64,000 nucleotides of DNA from assembly GCA_018340805.1 (NCBI GenBank), contig JACMZG010000008.1, positions 78,929,082 through 78,993,081 on the forward strand, given 5' to 3'. Below the pieces are notes generated by a model. The model was not told the origin of the DNA. It searched no databases and worked only from the letters and a program-made list of their open reading frames with translations. Numbering within the stretch: position 1 is the stretch's first letter; every line of letters begins with the position of its first letter. Positions 32,393-44,800 of this stretch are shown in pieces. The stretch comes from Microvelia longipes (Eukaryota > Arthropoda > Insecta > Hemiptera > Veliidae). The position numbers and the translations under genes are program-made.

Positions 32393-34399
32393 GAAAACGA
32401 AACAAACGGGAGGGATTTTAGGATGTGATGATTTATAATCACTTTATACAATACAGATATTAAAGAATATATGCGATAGATAATAATTACTACTCTTTTC
32501 AAATTCATTTAACTTAATTTAAGACAAACTGGACGAAAAATAATATAACATTTTTATAAGTGTAGTAATTAATATTAATGGTAAAAATGGACGTCACCGA
32601 GGTGCAGTTATGCTCTCAGGGAATGATAAGAGCTGTTGTGTCCTTTCTCTAAGTATTTGTCTCTCTGGCCCAACCTTACTGGTTATCATTGTCAGTAGAA
32701 TAATAAGACATGTTTATTGTCTCTCTATTAGTGAATTTATTGTTATTATTAATGTATATTACTAATAACGGCGTTTATTTGATCATCATTCTGGAAAGAT
32801 TAAAATGATTTGAGGGTGGAGGGGGGGGGGGGAGGTTGATCGGAAGGGAGGGAAAGCTATGTAGCTACTTTATAGACGCTTTACTGAAATTTAATTATAT
32901 TATACTATTAATTTTTGGCTTGGCAATACCTTTTAAAATAGTAATTAGTTCTCAAATTCTTTAAACTTGTAGGGAGGAGTTTTACTGTCTTAACCCCCAC
33001 ATGTACAATTAAATTGATTATGCATATAAAAACATGATGTAAATTAAAAATGGAATCATTAAATGTAATTAATATTTTTGACACTAGTTTAACATGTTAA
33101 GGCAAAACTAAACGCAGATTTAAAGTCAGCGTGTATAAATACGTAAGAAAAGTACTAAACGGTTTTTTGAAAGGTTGGTACTCTTTGTACACGATAGAAT
33201 TGCACTTGTATTCCAATTTTAGCCATTCACCATTAAAACATAGTTAGGGTGTCTAATAAATGAAGTCTAATTCCTTTGAGTAATTATGGGGTCTAAATCT
33301 ACTTCAACATTAATAAATTAGTTTAAAAAGTTTTTTAAAATGTAGTCTTATTTAATTTTCAACAACTACCATTGAATTGTTGTTTGTAAATTTATTTTAA
33401 TTTTATCATAGATAATAGAATACGAATAAATTTAAATTTATCATACATTATATAAAATTGCATAATAGTGTTATAGGTTAAATGTTTTTATAAATTTATT
33501 AGTCGTGTAGAATTTCATTTAATTACTAAAAAGAACCCACTACAGTAATTTCAGAGAGGAGCGGCTTAGGTGATGGAATAGAGCGAGTGTAGTGTAGAGA
33601 TGATTGCATTACAGAGACAAACCTGTCATCAATAATAATAAATGAGTCTCTACAATGAATATAACAGATGTAAGGAATCTAACTCTATGCTGATATTTAG
33701 AATACATTTTGAATATTCATAAAATTATTAACCATACACATTGAGAATGCATCTCAAACTCAACTACAAAACCTTTAAAGTTTAGAATATATCTGATGAA
33801 GAGAAAGGCAACTATGAGATGTCATTCATATTCAGCTATGTAGTCCATCTCTATAAAGATAGAATAATAAGTGAAGATTACAGTTCCTCGGTTTAATGCA
33901 AACTGTCGATATGCTTGACAAAACTTCGCAACATTTTGTTAACATCACAACATGACATCAACTTTGAAAAGGATTCTCACTCAAACTTTTACTTAATTAC
34001 CTTTAAATTTGAATTTTAAACAGAGTTCTTCAATATTTTAGCCCACAGAATTTAATTCTAAGCAGTGCAATAACCTATTTTTAAATTAAAATAGATGTCG
34101 AATCAATGTATTTTATTACATGCCTGAGTAACTAAAATTATATTAGACGTTTTGTTTACTTAAAATTTTAAGAAAAATGTAGCTTTCTACTCAGCTAAAT
34201 TGTAATTAAATACAAGGAAAAGTAGATGTTTTCCTATGATCTGAATTATTCATGTTTTGTACGGCATTAAAAAAAATATCCTTTTCCAGTAATGTTTGTT
34301 TGCTGTATTGTTATTGCTATATTTATAAGTAAAATAAAATAAAGCTTAAAATATATTTATAAATAATAAATAAATATATAAAAAGATAGGGTAAAAGCA
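32393..34399. other. AT-rich non-coding stretch, nothing recognised
   Basis: A G-run lies at about 32817-32833. No frame with a domain and no element end was identified. Confidence 0.5.
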
Positions 34400-37300
34400 G
34401 CAGTACCCAGCTTTCCCCAGTACCCTGACATAGTATAAGCACAGGGGTGGCCGTTACTGGATCTTGAACACAAACACTCCTGATCCAGTAGTGGACACAG
34501 GTGCCGTTACTGGATCTTGTACCCAAACACCACCTGAATCGTGTGGGCACAGGCTGCAGGTTACTCTGGCTTGTACATCCAAACACCTGATATCCAGTAA
34601 GATTGGGCACAGGGCTGCAGTTACTGGGATCTTGTACAGCAAAACCCGCTGCAATCTAGTAGTGGCTACAAGGGTGCGTTACTGGGATCTTGTACACANT
34701 TGCATTACTGATCTTGTACACGAACACCCTATTAGGTAGTTGGGCACAAGGTTAGCGGTTACTGGATCTGTACACAAAACACCTGATCAGTAGTTTGGCA
34801 CAGGGGTCTGTTTACTGGATTATTACACAACTCTGATCAGTAGTGGACACAGGGGTGCTGTACTGGATTTGTACACAAAACCCCATTGATCTAGTAGTGG
34901 AACAGGGGTGCTTGTTACTGGATCTTGTACACAAAACACTCTGATACAGTGTTGGATCCCAGGGGTGTGTTACTGGACTTGAGTACACAAACCACCCTGA
35001 TCTAGTAGTCGGGCACAGGGGTGCTGTTTACTGGATCTTGTCAAAAACTCTGATCGTAATGTTGGCACAGAAGTGTGTTACGGGATTTTGTACAAAACAC
35101 CCTGATCCAGTAGTGGGCACAGGGGTGCCGGTTACTGGATCTTGTACACAAACACTGATCCAGTAGTGGCACAGGGCTGCCGGTTACCTGGATCTTTACA
35201 CACAACCTGATCTAGTAGTGGGCACAAGGTGCCGGTTACTGGATCTTGTGACACAAACACCCTATCCATAAGTGGACAGGGGCTGAGTTCTACTGGATCT
35301 TGTACACAGAACACCATGATCTCAGTAGTGGGCACAAGGGTGCGGGTTAAATGCGATTGTACACAACACTGATTCAGTAGTGGACACAAGGGTGTGTTAT
35401 GGTTTCTTGTACACAAACACCCTGATCAGTAGTGGCACAGGGGTGCCGGTTACTGGATCTTGACACAAAACCCTAATCGTGTGGGCACAGGGGTGCTGTT
35501 ACTGGATCTTGTACACAAACTTTGATCCCAGTAGTGGGCACGGGTGCTGTACTGGATATGTACACAAAACACTCTGATCCAGTAGTGGGCACAGGGGTGC
35601 TGTTACTGGATCTTGTACACAAACACCTGATCTATAGTGGTGCACAGGGGTGCTGTTACTGGATTTTGTACAAACACCTGGATCCAGTTAGTGGAACAGG
35701 GGTGGGACGGTTACTGGTCTTGTACACCCTTGATCCGGTATGGCACAGGGTGCGGTAATGGATTTGTTAACAAAACCCTGATCTGTGGGCACAAGGGTGT
35801 CCGGTTAATGGATCTTGTACACAAACACCTGATCCAGTAGTGGCACAGTGCTTGCCGTATGGTTCTTGACACAAACACCCTTGACTAGTAGTGGGCACCA
35901 AGCGGTGCCGCTTATGGATCTTGTCACAAACACTTGGTCCAGTAGTGGAAAGGGGGTGCTGTTCTGGATCTTGTACAAACATCTGATTCAGTAGTGGACA
36001 CAGGGGTTTCTGTTACTGGTTTCTTGTACACAAACACCCTGATCGTAAGTTGGGCACAGGTTCTGTTACTGGATATGTACACAACACTTGATCAGTAGTG
36101 GACACAGGGGTGCTTTACGGATGCTGTTACACAAACACCCTGATTAGTAGTGGGCACAGGGGTGCTGTTACTGGATTTGTACACAACACTCTGATCATAG
36201 TGACCAGGGTGCTTTTTTACTGGATCTTGTACACAAACACCCTGATCTAGTAGTGGGCACAGGGGTGCTGTTACTGGATCTTGTACACAAACACTCTGAT
36301 CCAGTAGTGGACACAGGGGTGCTGTTACTGGATTTGTACCAAACCCTGATCCGTAGTAGAACAGGGGTTGCGGTTACTGGATCTTGTAACCAAACCTGTC
36401 GTGTGGGAACAGGTTTGCGGTTAATGGATCTTGTACACAAAAACCTGATTAGTAGTGGGACAAGGGTGCCGGTTATGGATCTTGTACACAAACACCCTGA
36501 TCCAGTGTGGGCACAGGGCTGCAGTTTACGGATCTGTTCACAAACACCTGATCTTAGTAGTGGCACAAGGGTGCCGGTTAATGGATCTTGTACACAAACC
36601 TCTTATCAGTAGTGGAAAGGGGTGCTGTTATGGATCTTGTACACAAAACACCCTGATCCAGTAGTGGACACAGGGGTCTGCTTATGGTTTTTGTACCAAA
36701 CACCTGATCATAGTGGGCAGCAGGGTGCCGTTACGGGATCTTGTACAAAAAACCTAATCCAGTAGTGGGCACAGGGTGCTGTTATGGATCTTGTACACAA
36801 CACTTGATCAGTAGTGGGCACAGGGGTGCTGTTACTGGATCTTGACACAAACACTCTGATTCAGTAGTGGACACAGGGTGCTGTTACTGGATCTTGTACA
36901 CAAACACCCTGATCTAGTAGTGGACACAGGGTGCGTTACTGGATTTTGTACACAAAACCCCTGATCCGTAGTGGACACAGGAGGTGCCGGTTACTGGATC
37001 TTGTTCACACAAACACCATGATCAGTAGTGGAACAAGGGTTGCCGTGGTTATGGATCTTGTTAAACAACACCCTATCGTAGTGGGAAGGGTGACGGTTAA
37101 TGATCTTGACAACACACTCTGATCCAGTAGTGGGCACAGTGCTGCCAGTTACTGGATCTTGTACACAAACACCCTGATTAGTAGTGGGCACAGGTGTGCG
37201 GCTTTATGATCTTTACAACACTTGATCCATAGTGGACTACAGGGTGCTGTTATGGGATTTGTACAAAACACTCTGATCCAGTAGTGGACACAGGGGTTCT

Positions 37301-39298
37301 GTTACTGGTTCTTGTACACAAACACACTGATCCAGTAGTGGGCACAGGGGTTCCGGTTACTGGATCTTGTACACAACCCTGATCCAGTAGTGGGCACAGG
37401 GTTGGCTGTTATGGATTTGTACACAACACATCTGATTCAGTAGTGGGCCAGGGGTGCTGTTATGGATTACTAGTACAAAACATCTGATCAGTAGTGACAC
37501 AGGGCAGGGGTGCTTGGTACTGGGGGATTTCTTGAAACCAAAAAACAACCCAAACAAAACTTCTGAATCAGTAGGGACACAGGGGTTTTTACTGGTTATG
37601 TACACAACACCTTGATTCAGTGTGGGCACAGGGGTTCCGGTTACTGGATTTTACACAAACACCTGATCAGTAGTTGGCACAGTGGTGCTGTTACTTGGAT
37701 CTTGTACAAAACCAAAACCTTTGATCCAGTAGTTGGACACAGGTGCCGCTTAATGGATCTTGTACACAAACACTCTGATCCAGTAGTGGACACAGGGGTG
37801 CTGTTACTGGATTCCTTGTACACAACACTCTGATCCTAGTGTGGCACAGGGTGCTGTTACTGGATCTTGTACACAAACACCCTGATCCAGTAGTGGACAC
37901 AGGGGTGCGTTATGGATTTTGTACACCAAACACTCTGATCCAGTAGTTGGACCAGGGTGCTGTTACTGGATCTTGTACACAAAACACTGATCCAGTAGTG
38001 GAACAGTTATGGATCTGTACAAAACCTGATCTGTCGTGGGCACAAGGGTGTTACTGGATCTGTACACAAACACCTGATCCAGTAGTGGACAGGGGTGCTG
38101 TTACTGGATCTGTACACAAACACTGATCAGTAGTGGAACACAGGGGTTGCTGTTGGGATCTTGTACACAACACCTTGATCCAGTGTGTGGCACAGGGGTG
38201 CTGTTACTGGATCTGTACACAAACACCCTGATCAGTGTGGACACAGGTGCTGTTACTGGATCTTGTACACAAACACCCTGATCCAGTAGTTGGGCACAGG
38301 GGGTGCGGTTACTGGTCTTGTACACAAAACACCCTGATCCAGTAGTGGGCACACAGGTGCTGTGGATCTTGTACACAAACACCCTGATCCAGTAGTCTGC
38401 TGTTTACCACAAACACCCTGATTCCAGTAGTGGGCACAGGGTGCTGTTACTGGATCTTGTACACAACACCCTATCAGTAGCGGTTACTGGATCTTGTACA
38501 CAAACACTGATCCAGTAGTGGGACAAGGGTGCTGTTACTGGACCTGTACACACAACCTCTGATCCGTAGTGGACACAGGGGTGCTGTTACTGGATCTTGT
38601 ACACAAAACACCCTGATCCAGTAGTGGGCACAGGGGTGGTTACTGGATTTTGTACACAAACACCCTGATCCAGTAGTGGGCACAGGGTGCCGGTTACTGG
38701 ATCTTGTACACAAACACCCTGATCCAGTAGTGGGCACAAGGGTGTCGGTTACTGGATCTTGTACACAAAACACCCTTGATCAGTAGTGGACAGGGTGCCG
38801 GTTACTGGATTTGTACAACAAACACCCTGATCCAGTAGTGGCACAGGGGTGCGGTTAGGATCCTTGTACACAAACTCTGATCCAGTAGTGGGCACAGGGT
38901 GTGTTACTGGATCTTGGATCCAGTAGTGGGCAGGGGTGACGGTTACTGGATCTTGTACACAACACCCTGATCAGTAGTGGGCACAGGGTGCGGTTACTGG
39001 AATCTTGTACAAACACCCTGATCCAGTAGTGGGCACAAGGGTGCCGGTTACTGGATTGTACCAAACCTGATCCAGAGTGGGCACAGGGGTGCTGTTACTG
39101 GATCCTGTACACAAACACTCTGATCCAGTAGTGGACACAGGGGTGCTGTTACTGGATCTTGTACACAAACACCCTGATCAGTTGGGCACAGGGCTGCCGG
39201 TTACTGGGTTATAGTAGATAAAGTTCCAGTAATAGGGACACAGGGATGCCAGGTACTGGGTCTTGTACAGAAACACACTGATCCGGTATTGGGCACTA
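34400..39298. repeat. 54-bp hairpin minisatellite, roughly 90 copies
   Basis: The consensus unit has T, GATCCAGTA, GTGGGCACAGGGGTGCTGT, TACTGGATC and TTGTACACAAACACCC. GATCCAGTA and TACTGGATC are perfect inverted repeats around a 19-base spacer, so each unit can form a 9-bp stem; TGTACA adds another palindrome. 54 bp is 18 codons. In the consensus two minus frames and one plus frame have no stop, which explains the many broken frames. The minus frames read GCLCTRSSNSTPVPTTGS and GVCVQDPVTAPLCPLLDQ. Single-base indels are very dense, mostly losses within short runs. One N is at 34698. Edge units are more diverged, as usual for satellites. Confidence 0.95.
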
Positions 39299-39599
39299 CC
39301 TTATCTATTGTTTTATAATGAGTATTTTTCATATTTATTTTGCATTTCATTGTTCCAAATTAGAAACATTTTTAATTGTAGAATCTACAATGCTTTTATA
39401 CTTGATTAACAATATTTTTACTTAGTCACGTATTCCTGTTATAGTTTTCTTTGAATATTATTTTATAATTTTTAACTATTAATTTATTTTATTGGCAGCT
39501 AAATCCATGCTTGTCAAGGTTGGCAAAATGATTTTTTGACTTGTTCTAGTTAGCTTCTAGGGTAGTTAAAACGGATAAGGGGTTCATTATAACTTCTAC
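39299..39599. other. AT-rich non-coding stretch, nothing recognised
   Basis: Unique-looking sequence right of the satellite; no motif. Confidence 0.5.
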
Positions 39600-39745
39600 T
39601 ATACGCTCATCTTCACCACTTCGGGGACGCTTGGCTCGTTTTCAGAATATGTAAAATACCTCATTTTTATTGCTCTACGTCTTTGGACTCGCTCCACTGA
39701 TCCTTAGATGACACGCATTCGTTTTGTTCCTAAGGATGGTATAAC
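39600..39745 (+). repeat. Family A repeat, 5'-half fragment
   Basis: TACGCTCATCTTCACCACTT, TGGCTCGTTTTCAGAATATG, then TTTGGACTCGCTCCACTGAT and CCTTAGATGA follow the module order of family A at 14010-14125, with many substitutions. The start is missing. Confidence 0.5.
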
Positions 39746-40018
39746 TCATGCCTGATTCTGGAGCAAGGGGTATCGGGTACAAGGTCAACATATTTGTTGT
39801 AACTAACAATTGTCTAATGAATATATAGTTATGCTTGAATAAAAAACAATCAAACTACTTAAAAGCATATTTAGTACTAATCACAGAAATATTATGTTCA
39901 ACTTCTTAGCTTTTTTACAAGCGGAGTAAGAGCCATAACAAAAAAAAACTCAAAAAATGAAAATGAGTTATTAATGATTAATTATCAAGTGTATAATCAT
40001 CATGGATAGTGATTCAGA

Positions 40019-40395
40019 CAATAAAATACGCCACCGGAATTCAAACTTTTGGCCAACAAGGCGACCATAGGATGTTTTCCGGCAAATGTTCTATGCATTG
40101 TACTGTTTTTTAAATAGTTGTTCACTATTACTACGCTGGACGACGAACGGGAATGGACTTTTTTACTTTGGTTTCTTTAGCTGTCTCGCTTCGCTCCACA
40201 GTATATCACCAGGGTAAAATAAGACTATCTTCGCAGCCTTGTAACTTATACTTTAATAAAGGACAACCACCATGTGGCCGCAAAGCGGCCATAGAGAGGC
40301 ACGGGGGCCGCAAGTCGGCCCCTAGCACCAATGCCGTAAAACAAAAAAGAGGCCAAAAGCCTCTATTTTTATTTGAAAAAATTGCAACGTAATAA
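40019..40395 (+). repeat. Family C dispersed repeat with hairpin-rich end
   Basis: 40019-40260 aligns with 17597-17870 (GGCCAACAAGGCGAC; CTGTCTCGCTTCGCTCCACA). It continues into GGACAACCACCATGTGG and a row of short hairpins: GGCCGCAAAGCGGCC (40273-40287), GGGGCCGCAAGTCGGCCCC (40304-40322) and GAGGCCAAAAGCCTC (40351-40365). The last resembles AGAGGCGAAGGCCTCT in the 59.7-kb copy. The plus-strand frame across it is not conserved in the other copies, so it is not called a gene. Confidence 0.65.
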
Positions 40396-41057
<662 letters not shown>

Positions 41058-41144
41058 ATTTTCTATAAAACTAACGTTTTTTGATCTTGTAAAAGGTTAT
41101 CATTTACATTACATTTATCTGCGTTCTATAAATAAATATTCTGG

Positions 41145-41515
41145 CACGGTGGTCCACATTTTGAGCAAACTTCTTTTGGAATGCTTATGACTCCGCGATT
41201 TACTATGCATTTCTTGCTTAGGGTTCTGATTAATGCTTTATTACATGAGCAGTTACTTAATTCAGACACTACTCAGGTTTTCTTTATTTTTCATAGGAAA
41301 TGTGCATAATTTATTATCCTTTCTGCTATACAAATCTTTGTCTCTAATTGACAGTGCACAATATTATTTGCACTAGTTTAAAGCTTTGTTAGTGTTTATA
41401 TTTAGGTTTTTGCGCATTTCCTTTAAAAAAAAAAATACAGGAAAAATTAGATTCGAATAGTGCTTGATAACTGAGTAAATGCTCAAATTATAGAGCATAA
41501 ACCGGAACCTTAAAG
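41145..41515. repeat. Foldback element, second copy (opposite orientation)
   Basis: Left arm blocks are CTTTTGGAATGCTTATGAC, GCTTTATTACATGAGCAGTT and ACTTAATTCAGACACTACTC. Right arm blocks are GTGCTTGATAACTGAGTAAA and TAGAGCATAAACCGGAACC, inverted relative to the left. The middle has GCACTAGTTTAAAGC and CAGTGCAC, matching the reverse complement of 30050-30075. It is therefore the same family as 29852-30280. It is followed at once by a family A-type terminus. Confidence 0.65.
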
Positions 41516-41517
41516 AC

Positions 41518-41562
41518 AATACTTTTCCTATATACCTATGGTATAAATGAAGAAAAGTAAAA
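41518..41562 (+). repeat. Family A-type palindromic terminus, solo
   Basis: AATACTTTTCCTATATACCT then ATGGTATAAATGAAGAAAAG and TAAAAA match 14703-14748 with few changes. The body of family A is absent; a different foldback repeat lies upstream. Confidence 0.65.
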
Positions 41563-43864
41563 AACCTTTTATCTCCTAGTTGTAATTTTTTTATATAATT
41601 AGGAGATAAAGTAAACTCTTGAATAATTAGTTTTGGAAAGTAACTCAATATTGAAACCCTGTCGTTTTCAGCTCTGCAATCAAGCTGAACTACGTTAAAA
41701 ACGCTATAAAATCATCTGGTTAATGAAAAAGGATTCACATCATCATGCAATTTCTTCTTTTTCTAATAAAATACTAAATATACGTACATGTGTTTTACTT
41801 TAGTGACATAAATAGAAGAAGATGAAGATTTTCACTATCTTGCATTTCATATCTCGAGAGAATTTTTTTTTTTTTAATTTATTTTTTTTTAAGTTTTTTA
41901 AAAACAGTTTCTTCTTTACCAAACATGGAAATATTTTTATGTGCAACACGAATGCAAGTTTTTTTCATAACCTTGGAATATTTTTTGTTTCACTTCTGTC
42001 AACGTTAAATATAATTGACGCGGCTAAGAAATCAATTCTTTCACATCCTAGCAGAATAATATTCTATTTAAATACTATTTCGTACGTCTCAAACTTTTTG
42101 GAGATATTTACCTTGGCAACATTTACTGTCTTGCTTCCCTCGACATTAAATATAATAGAAATAACTCACTTCACAGCCATGTAACGTAATATATAATTTA
42201 TTTACCATTTTGCATTTCTTAAAAAATATAATTACTTATTTCACTTGCAGAGTTACATGCAGAGTACATGCTTTCTTACGAAGTTGTGCCGTTCTTTAAA
42301 ATATTTGACCTCCACAGCGTTAACATGAAATGTATCCATACATCCAAACGAAGATATACGTACTATAACTACTTCTCAAGCTATTTTTTCTAAAAGAAAT
42401 TCGCTAAAAAGTGTATTAAATATAAGAGTGAAAATATATCATGTTCTTTTACATTAATGTCAATAAGAGATACTAAACCTTCACAGCATAATGTATTACT
42501 TGTTTAGTATCGACTCGACTAAAATGTCTTTTTTTAGAACGTAGCTCTTTTCAAAGAAAATTTTTACCTTTGGTTGATGTTGGGTTCGATTAAGGCGGGT
42601 TGAAGTGAACAAGAAAATGTTCACGAAAAAGTCACTCTATACCTTGATTTATTGAGATTTATTGCCTGTTCTTATTTTATATCACGTCTTGTATTTACTA
42701 GAATAACAGTAATTTTAACCTTTATTGAAGAAAAATCACACAGAAGAAGGTGAAATAAACTGGGAAATCGTAGAAAAATCTTAACTTAAAAGAAGAGAAT
42801 CGGTGAAAACAACGGGTTATAATGTCTGACAGTATTATCCGTTTGTTGGGAGAAAGAATAAAAAGTAAGGAGCATTCCCTGAAAAAAGATGCAGCAGAGC
42901 GTAAACCAATTTCTTGCCTTTTCAACCTCAATTTTTAGGAGCTTTTTTGTGAAAAGCAAGAAGGAAAAATGCTGAAGTGTATTCGATGAGAAGTGTGATT
43001 TTCAACAACAATTCAACTTTCCTTATGTTTTTATGGATAGTTTATGTTTATTTATTTTAAAATTATGACTTAAATTATGATTTTAAAATAATTGGTGGCT
43101 GTATCAAATAATTTTCAATACATCGGAGTTACATTTATTCAGTGATTTATATACTTTGTTTGTTGAAACGGATGTTCTAAGTTTTTCTTAGTTTGCAAGT
43201 TAGTACGTCCGTTATGTGCATATTGATGATATCCTATTTTGTTTAGTATTTTATAAGTTTGATTCTAGACTAAAACTTTATCTCAAGTATTTTTTATTCT
43301 CGTTCAATCAAGTTAACTGGCTAATTAACGTCTTGGAATAAACATTGTTTTATCTAATTGTTTATCTCAACTTATCTTTAACTGCAGACTTTAACAGTCT
43401 TGAATCGTGTAAAATGGTTTTGTTATTAAATATTCTTTTAAACACTTTATTAAAAACATATCTTCCATAAATGCCTTCAAAAATTTAGGGAGATGATTGT
43501 TAATTACTATGGATGAATTTAGTGTAGAGTTTTTATAGAGTGCAGTTTTACAAAACGGCAGCAATATCTGATCTTTATTTCTAGAGTTAATATTGTGGAT
43601 ATCCGAAATTTTAGTAAAATGCTAAGGGTATTTTTAAACATACATACAAGTTTCTTTAATGTACGTATATACTAGGAAAAGTAAAAATATTGTGTTTGGT
43701 GAAATACTCCTAACAAGAAACTCTACTGCTTAGACCTAATGTAGTTCTAATTATTAGGAAAAGAAGAAGCGCAAGTGAAGTATATAGTATTAATAAAACA
43801 CCCAATTCTCTCCATATATAATATTTATATATCATATTATAATATTATTAATGTAAGCCCCCAC
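41563..43864. other. AT-rich non-coding stretch, nothing recognised
   Basis: T-rich runs near 41863-41895 produce Phe-rich frames without domains. A partial match to the shared terminus (ACTAGGAAAAGTAAAAATAT) occurs at about 43670-43690. A C-run lies near 43859-43870. No gene found. Confidence 0.5.
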
Positions 43865-43865
43865 C

Positions 43866-44095
43866 CCCCCATCTTCCCTGTGGTTGAGGTCGTTGAACGT
43901 GAGTGTATAATACTGGCCTTTGACAATACAGAGGTCTGGGGTTCGCATCCAGATTACGCTCTCAGTTTATAAATGATTATGATTAAAATAAATTATCACC
44001 AATTTTAGAATATACTTGGAGAGTAACGGCTGCCTCTGCCATCTGAGGTTGTTCCCGTAGGGATTATACATGATGAGCTGCAAGGCTCTAAAACG
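43866..44095 (+). mobile_element. tRNA-derived SINE, family 2
   Basis: A-box region GTGGTTGAGGTCGTTGAACG and a B box GGGGTTCGCATCC at about 43938-43950, followed by AGATTACGCTCTCAGTTTAT. Body blocks ACTTGGAGAGTAACGGCTGC, GAGGTTGTTCCCGTAGGGAT and GATGAGCTGCAAGGC follow. The order matches the minus-strand copies at 20645-20880 and 61288-61485. Confidence 0.7.
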
Positions 44096-44329
44096 GAAAT
44101 ATTATTATTTTTGTACTGCTGGTTTTTCTAATGTCGTTTATAATCAACGTTATTTAGTCTAAAGATTTTTTTCATTATTAAAGTGACATTTTTCTTTTTA
44201 ATATTTCTAAAAAAAAGAAATGTGAAAAATTAGTAAATTGAAAATAACAGTTTGATATTTGACTTTCTTAAGGTTAAAAGTTTAAAAGAACAAAATTATA
44301 TTTAATAAAAATGTGAAAGGTAAATGAGT
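44096..44329. other. AT-rich spacer
   Basis: No feature recognised. Confidence 0.5.
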
Positions 44330-44800
44330 TATGATAGGATTGCGAGAAGCGACTTATAGGTGAATGAAAAGAAGGGTGAGGCATGGTGAGATAAGACGAC
44401 AGACTCGACCTGGAAAAAGTGACTTAGGAGTGAGAGGAAACAAGGGTTTGTTTGGTTTAGAGAGATGACTTTGATGAAGGGGCCGATAAAAGTGAGTAAC
44501 TGCGCCGGAGAAATTTAGCTCATACGGATAGTTGCTACGAAAGAGTTTCGTACAAGTGAGTTAGCCGAAGGGTTAAAATTTTAGCTTTAGAGGATCTGTA
44601 AGAAAAAGAACCTATTAAAGTGGATTGGCCAGTTCAGTCAAGAGTTTTTCTTTGAGAGGATGACTGTGGCGACAGAGAATGATATACGACTATGTGTGAG
44701 TTAGCGGGGTTTTTGAAAATTTTAACTTGGAAAGGTAACGAAAGGAACCGATAAAAGAGAGAAAGCAAAGAGGGATTGAGTGGGTAAAGAGTGAGAGTAT
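44330..44800. repeat. Purine-rich degenerate ~130-bp tandem repeat, three to four copies
   Basis: Blocks GCCGATAAAAGTGAGTAA (44480), ACCTATTAAAGTGGATTG (44610) and ACCGATAAAAGAGAGAAA (44748) recur about 130-140 bp apart. GTGAGTTAGC then GAAAATTTTAAC-like blocks lie between them. The plus strand is G/A-rich throughout. An old diverged array is the simplest reading. Confidence 0.5.

Noticed and set aside
31935..32508. Long minus-strand frames (156 and 116 codons) rich in Tyr, Leu and Ile that look like membrane proteins
   Set aside because: They run through an AT-rich minisatellite; the composition follows from TAAATAA-type units read in reverse, and the frames break at each indel.
34323..39168. 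Many Cys/Ser/Thr-rich frames on both strands
   Set aside because: All are pieces of the 54-bp array whose period is a multiple of three. They are not called as genes; the idea of a repeat protein is kept only as a low-interest finding.
40153..40392. 79-codon frame across the hairpin-rich end of family C as a small gene
   Set aside because: The reading frame is not conserved in aligned copies at 59.7 kb or 0.9 kb, while the hairpins are.
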